Shown one piece after another: positions 61,525 through 64,000 of a stretch of DNA of 64,000 nt. Origin of the DNA: Bryobacteraceae bacterium (GTDB lineage: Bacteria > Acidobacteriota > Terriglobia > Bryobacterales > Bryobacteraceae); NCBI GenBank assembly GCA_026002875.1, contig BPGE01000001.1, forward strand, positions 2,666,001 through 2,730,000. Reading direction: 5' to 3'. Numbering within the stretch: the first letter of the stretch is position 1; the number at the start of each line of letters is the position of its first letter. The position numbers and the translations under genes were made by a program. A model generated the notes under the pieces. It was not told where the DNA came from. It did not search any database and worked only from the letters and a program-made list of their open reading frames with translations.

Positions 61525-61555
61525 GGGGACAGAGCGCTCCATTCAGGCTGTCCCC
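61525..61555. repeat. REP-like inverted repeat, copy 2
   Basis: GGGGACAG at 61525-61532 and CTGTCCCC at 61548-61555 are a perfect 8-base inverted repeat with a 15-base loop. It lies ~60 bases after the 3' end of the PEP-CTERM gene in the opposite orientation to that gene's upstream side. Confidence 0.45.
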
Positions 61556-61616
61556 GATTCCCATGGCGGGAAGAGCCGGCTCAGCCGCACTCTTTCTGCG
61601 CAAGTGCGGAAGCCCC

Positions 61617-62618
61617 TTAAGATGCTTCATGGGGCCGGCGAAATCGGCTGGCAGCGCCCAGCGCCAGCAGACCGGCCCCGATCAGCGCCATGGTGCCGGG
61701 TTCAGGGATCTCGCCGCCGCCACCACCGCCGTTGTCGAGGCCGACCACGCGATTGCCCTCCACGTTCATCCCGTAAATGACCGCCGAGTAGCCTTCGGGC
61801 AGGTTGAACACGGCACCCTCCAGCGGGAAATACAGAGTGTTCGAGGCATTTGCGAATCCGTATGCGTCGCCGAACTGACCGACCCAGGCCTGAAGACCCA
61901 TGTAAAAGTTTAACGGCCGGTTTACCGGCACAGTTGCCTGCAGCGTGGTGGCCCGGCAGCGGATGCAGGCGCCGGGCAGGTAGTTGCTGGGGCTGGAAAG
62001 ATTGCTGGAATACCAGTAGGATAAGCCGTCCGGTCCGTTGGAAATTTCCCCGAACTCGATGAAATACCATCCTGCATACTCGAGACTGAGTTCTGCGCGG
62101 ATAAAGCGCCCGCTGTAGCCTGGCGTCGATCCGCCTCCCACGCTTCCCGATAGCACGAAGTTCAATGAGATCGGAACATCGGGACTTCCCGGCGGCCCGA
62201 TGATCATGTACTGAGTAGCGACGTTTGCGCTTGCGGCAAAGCCGCCTGCACTGGCGCAGCAGTAATGGTAGCCCTCGGCGTTGGCGTGCAGTCCATGGCC
62301 ATTGGCCTGCGCGTTCGCCGATCCGTAACTCCATCCTCCGGAGCAGTCACTCCGGCTCGTGGCTACATTCTGAGCGCCCAGACCGGAGCCAAAGTCGTTC
62401 GTGCAGCCGGCCGCTGCCGCGGTGAAGATGGCAGCTTCGGCGGAAACGGCGCCGCCGAGTGCCAGGACCAGCAGCAGCGCCGCCATGCGCAGCCAGGCGG
62501 GCCAGGCGCGTGCATCGGCGGACGGCCCGTCGCCGCGGGATGCGGCAGCCCTGCTCCTGATGACGCCAAAGCGGCCGTGAGCTGCCGTCCTGTCCCCTGT
62601 GCTCCTCTGTGTTTCCAT
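61617..62618 (-). CDS. PEP-CTERM sorted surface protein
   Basis: A 333-residue exported protein. A long basic leader precedes the signal segment LRMAALLLVLALGGAVSAEA (about 43-62), so the true start may be later, but a perfect AGGAGG (62626-62631) sits seven bases before ATG 62618. The mature part is Gly/Ser/Tyr-rich with six Cys (AGCTND, SDCSGG, YHYCCAS, GACIRCR). The C terminus is EIPEPGTMALIGAGLLALGA then SRFRR, the PEP-CTERM signal processed by exosortase. No exosortase gene is in the window. It is probably attached to the outer surface or matrix. Confidence 0.88.
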   Translation of the reverse strand: METQRSTGDRTAAHGRFGVIRSRAAASRGDGPSADARAWPAWLRMAALLLVLALGGAVSAEAAIFTAAAAGCTNDFGSGLGAQNVATSRSDCSGGWSYGSANAQANGHGLHANAEGYHYCCASAGGFAASANVATQYMIIGPPGSPDVPISLNFVLSGSVGGGSTPGYSGRFIRAELSLEYAGWYFIEFGEISNGPDGLSYWYSSNLSSPSNYLPGACIRCRATTLQATVPVNRPLNFYMGLQAWVGQFGDAYGFANASNTLYFPLEGAVFNLPEGYSAVIYGMNVEGNRVVGLDNGGGGGGEIPEPGTMALIGAGLLALGAASRFRRPHEAS

Positions 62619-62643
62619 ATCGATTCCTCCTGAGTCGAATTCG

Positions 62644-62664
62644 GCCCGGCAGCGCCTGCCGGGC
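62644..62664 (-). promoter_or_regulatory. Leader hairpin before the PEP-CTERM gene
   Basis: GCCCGGCAG-CGC-CTGCCGGGC is a perfect 9-base stem with a 3-base loop. It lies 12 bases upstream of the AGGAGG of the PEP-CTERM gene, in its presumed 5' leader, and could affect transcript stability or initiation. It may also be a Rho-type pause signal. Confidence 0.4.
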
Positions 62665-62829
62665 GGGGCGGGCTTCTTCGACTTTGAGGCCGGACGGTCA
62701 CGGCTGTTCCTGAACAACGCGGCGAAATGCTGAACGCGGTCCCGGTACGCGGCCTGAATGTTTCTGAAAAACCTTGAATTCCGCTTCAGGGAGCGTGTAC
62801 GCTGGCCTGAAGGCTCTACAATCAGGGCC

Positions 62830-64000
62830 ATGCAGGCAGAGGGGCCGTTGATGCGCGGCATGGAAGAGGGAGGCCGGCTGGCGACCGCCGTTGTGTTCGG
62901 GCGCGGGCGCTGGGATCCGCAGGCGCGCAGGCTGGAAGTGGACGGAACTTCGGCAAAGCTGCCCTGGCGGGCCGCCGAATGCCTGCAGACGCTGCTGGAG
63001 GCGGGGGGCGAGATCGTGCCCAGGGAGGATCTGGAGCAGGCGATCTGGGGCGGCGCGCTTGTCGAAGAATCGAACCTGGCGCAGTGCGTGGCCCTGCTGC
63101 GCAAGGCGCTGGACCCTGCGCCGGAGGGCGGCAGCCACATCGAAACCGTCGCGCGCGTGGGCTACCGGATCGCGGTGCGGATCGAGCGCGAGACAGAGCC
63201 GGAAGGCGTAGCCAGAGAGAGCAAGTCTCTGCGGGCCGTGCAGATTGGGGAGGCCAAAGCCGCACCGGATGGAGGCGGTCGAAAACCCGCAAGGGGGTGG
63301 ATGACATCATGGCTTGCAGCAGCGGTGATCGCCACGGTTGCCGTGCCGCTTGTTGCCTGGGGCTTCCGGCGCTGGCAGCGCGCCGAGCGGATCGATGTTC
63401 TGCTCGCGGAGGGATTCGACCTGGGCCGGAGAGGCAACAGGGGTGACGCCAACGAGGCCTCCAAGAAGTTCAGTCTGGTCCTGAAGCTCGACCCGGAGAA
63501 CGCTCTGGCGCTGGCTGGACTGGCGGAAAGCGGCGCGCGGGCGGGCAAGTACGACGGTTTCCAGGCGGCGGCGGAGCTGGCGCAGCGGGCTGTCAGGAGC
63601 GATCCGGATTGCGCGGAGTGCCACGCGATTCTGGGCTGGATTCTGATGACGCGCGGCTGGCAATGGGCAGAAGCAGGCGCGGCGCTGGAGAGGGCGCTCC
63701 GGGGCGCTCATCCGCCGCCGCAGGCCGTGGTGTGGCGCGTGATGTGGCTGGCGATTCACCGAAGGCTGCCTGAGGCCCTGAAGATGGCGCAGAATCTCGC
63801 CGCAGGCCATCCGGAGCTGGCGCAGGCAAAGGTTGGACTGGCCATGGCGCACTTTTTCTCCGGCAATTATCGGGAGGCGATCGAAGAGTGCCGGCAGGCG
63901 CTGGTCGTCCAGCCCAGGCAGGCGGCGGCGCACTACTGGATGAGCCGGAGCTCGATGCAGCTTGGCGACGACAACGGCGCACTGGACGGGCGCGCGATGG
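62830..64000 (+). CDS. Winged-helix/TPR transcription regulator (CadC-like), truncated by window edge
   Basis: 390 residues are visible; the frame is open to the end. Residues ~20-120 form an OmpR-type winged helix (IVPREDLEQAIWGGALVEES, NLAQCVALLRKALDPAPEGG, then HIETVARVGYRI). A single membrane segment follows (WLAAAVIATVAVPLVAWGF), then TPR helices (NEASKKFSLVLKLDPENALA, AELAQRAVRSDPDCAECHAI). This is the membrane-anchored CadC-like layout common in Acidobacteria, which could sense outside and bind DNA inside. ATG 62830 gives the longest form; ATG 62851, with GAGGGG before it, is equally likely. Confidence 0.85.
   Translation, partial: MQAEGPLMRGMEEGGRLATAVVFGRGRWDPQARRLEVDGTSAKLPWRAAECLQTLLEAGGEIVPREDLEQAIWGGALVEESNLAQCVALLRKALDPAPEGGSHIETVARVGYRIAVRIERETEPEGVARESKSLRAVQIGEAKAAPDGGGRKPARGWMTSWLAAAVIATVAVPLVAWGFRRWQRAERIDVLLAEGFDLGRRGNRGDANEASKKFSLVLKLDPENALALAGLAESGARAGKYDGFQAAAELAQRAVRSDPDCAECHAILGWILMTRGWQWAEAGAALERALRGAHPPPQAVVWRVMWLAIHRRLPEALKMAQNLAAGHPELAQAKVGLAMAHFFSGNYREAIEECRQALVVQPRQAAAHYWMSRSSMQLGDDNGALDGRAM

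Larger units (their letters stand above)
60488..61616. other. Gene-poor stretch with short inverted repeats
   Basis: About 1.1 kb between the terminator and the PEP-CTERM gene. Frames are open on both strands, but their products are Arg/Pro/Ser-rich without ribosome sites or recognisable domains. Two GGGGA-type inverted repeats occur (61187, 61525). I see no tRNA, insertion sequence or convincing small gene. It may be decayed DNA. Confidence 0.5.

Overview
The window looks like a chromosomal segment of an Acidobacteriota member, most likely of the Solibacter/Bryobacter type. This is inference from content: a VWFA-related acidobacterial-type protein, a PEP-CTERM protein, several secreted peptidases of families S9 and M28, a carboxypeptidase-regulatory-domain TonB receptor, and GC-rich codon use. 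No rRNA, tRNA, CRISPR array, intact insertion sequence or prophage was seen. Most of the window is tightly packed housekeeping and secretory genes; only 2.2-6.5 kb and 60.5-61.6 kb look decayed or accessory.

Layout. 0-2.1 kb: the start of an S9-like peptidase and a Tat-exported carboxylesterase. 2.2-7.9 kb: a rearranged accessory stretch with a hicB antitoxin next to a broken hicA, a family of secreted proteins (two intact copies, one 3' scrap), a duplicated 5' end of an ankyrin gene, and the intact ankyrin gene. 7.9-12.1 kb: M28 peptidase, FlK-like thioesterase, an outer-membrane-lipoprotein-like factor and a MgtC/DUF4010 membrane protein. 12.1-14.9 kb (minus): RRM protein, small basic protein, DUF1844 protein, PhnP-like hydrolase and ribF. 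15.0-22.3 kb (plus): TPR protein, yvcK, glmU, hemerythrin, purC, cvpA, marR, yceI and a DUF3298-like lipoprotein.

22.3-33.9 kb: a GH172 (DUF2961) enzyme, a D-threonine-aldolase-like enzyme, a secreted propeller-like protein with a cysteine-rich small protein, Uup-type ABC-F, ComF, HNH nuclease, PHP phosphoesterase, YgfZ and a glyoxalase-II-like hydrolase. 33.9-46.7 kb has a cell-surface polysaccharide flavour: rmlA-rmlC-rmlB in one overlapping operon without rmlD, two methyltransferases, a GT2 glycosyltransferase and a DUF4038/GH140-like hydrolase, interleaved with hisS, gamma-carbonic anhydrase, an S9 peptidase and a glutaminyl-cyclase-like M28 enzyme. 46.7-57.4 kb: TonB receptor, hybrid histidine kinase, MFS transporter, Nudix-like protein, HExxH-TPR protein, rhomboid, VWFA protein and a stand-alone receiver. 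57.5-64 kb: a GH3 enzyme, PEBP, UPF0173 hydrolase, a clear hairpin terminator, a gene-poor stretch with short inverted repeats, a PEP-CTERM protein and a truncated winged-helix/TPR regulator.

How genes fit together. glmU, yvcK, the rml genes, the glycosyltransferase and the methyltransferases point to cell-envelope and surface polysaccharide synthesis. GH172, GH140-like, GH3, the carboxylesterase and the exported peptidases point to a polymer-degrading lifestyle. The least explained items are a cysteine-rich protein whose start abuts a consensus -10 and -35 separated by an 8-base G tract, and the decayed secreted-protein/ankyrin/hicA stretch.
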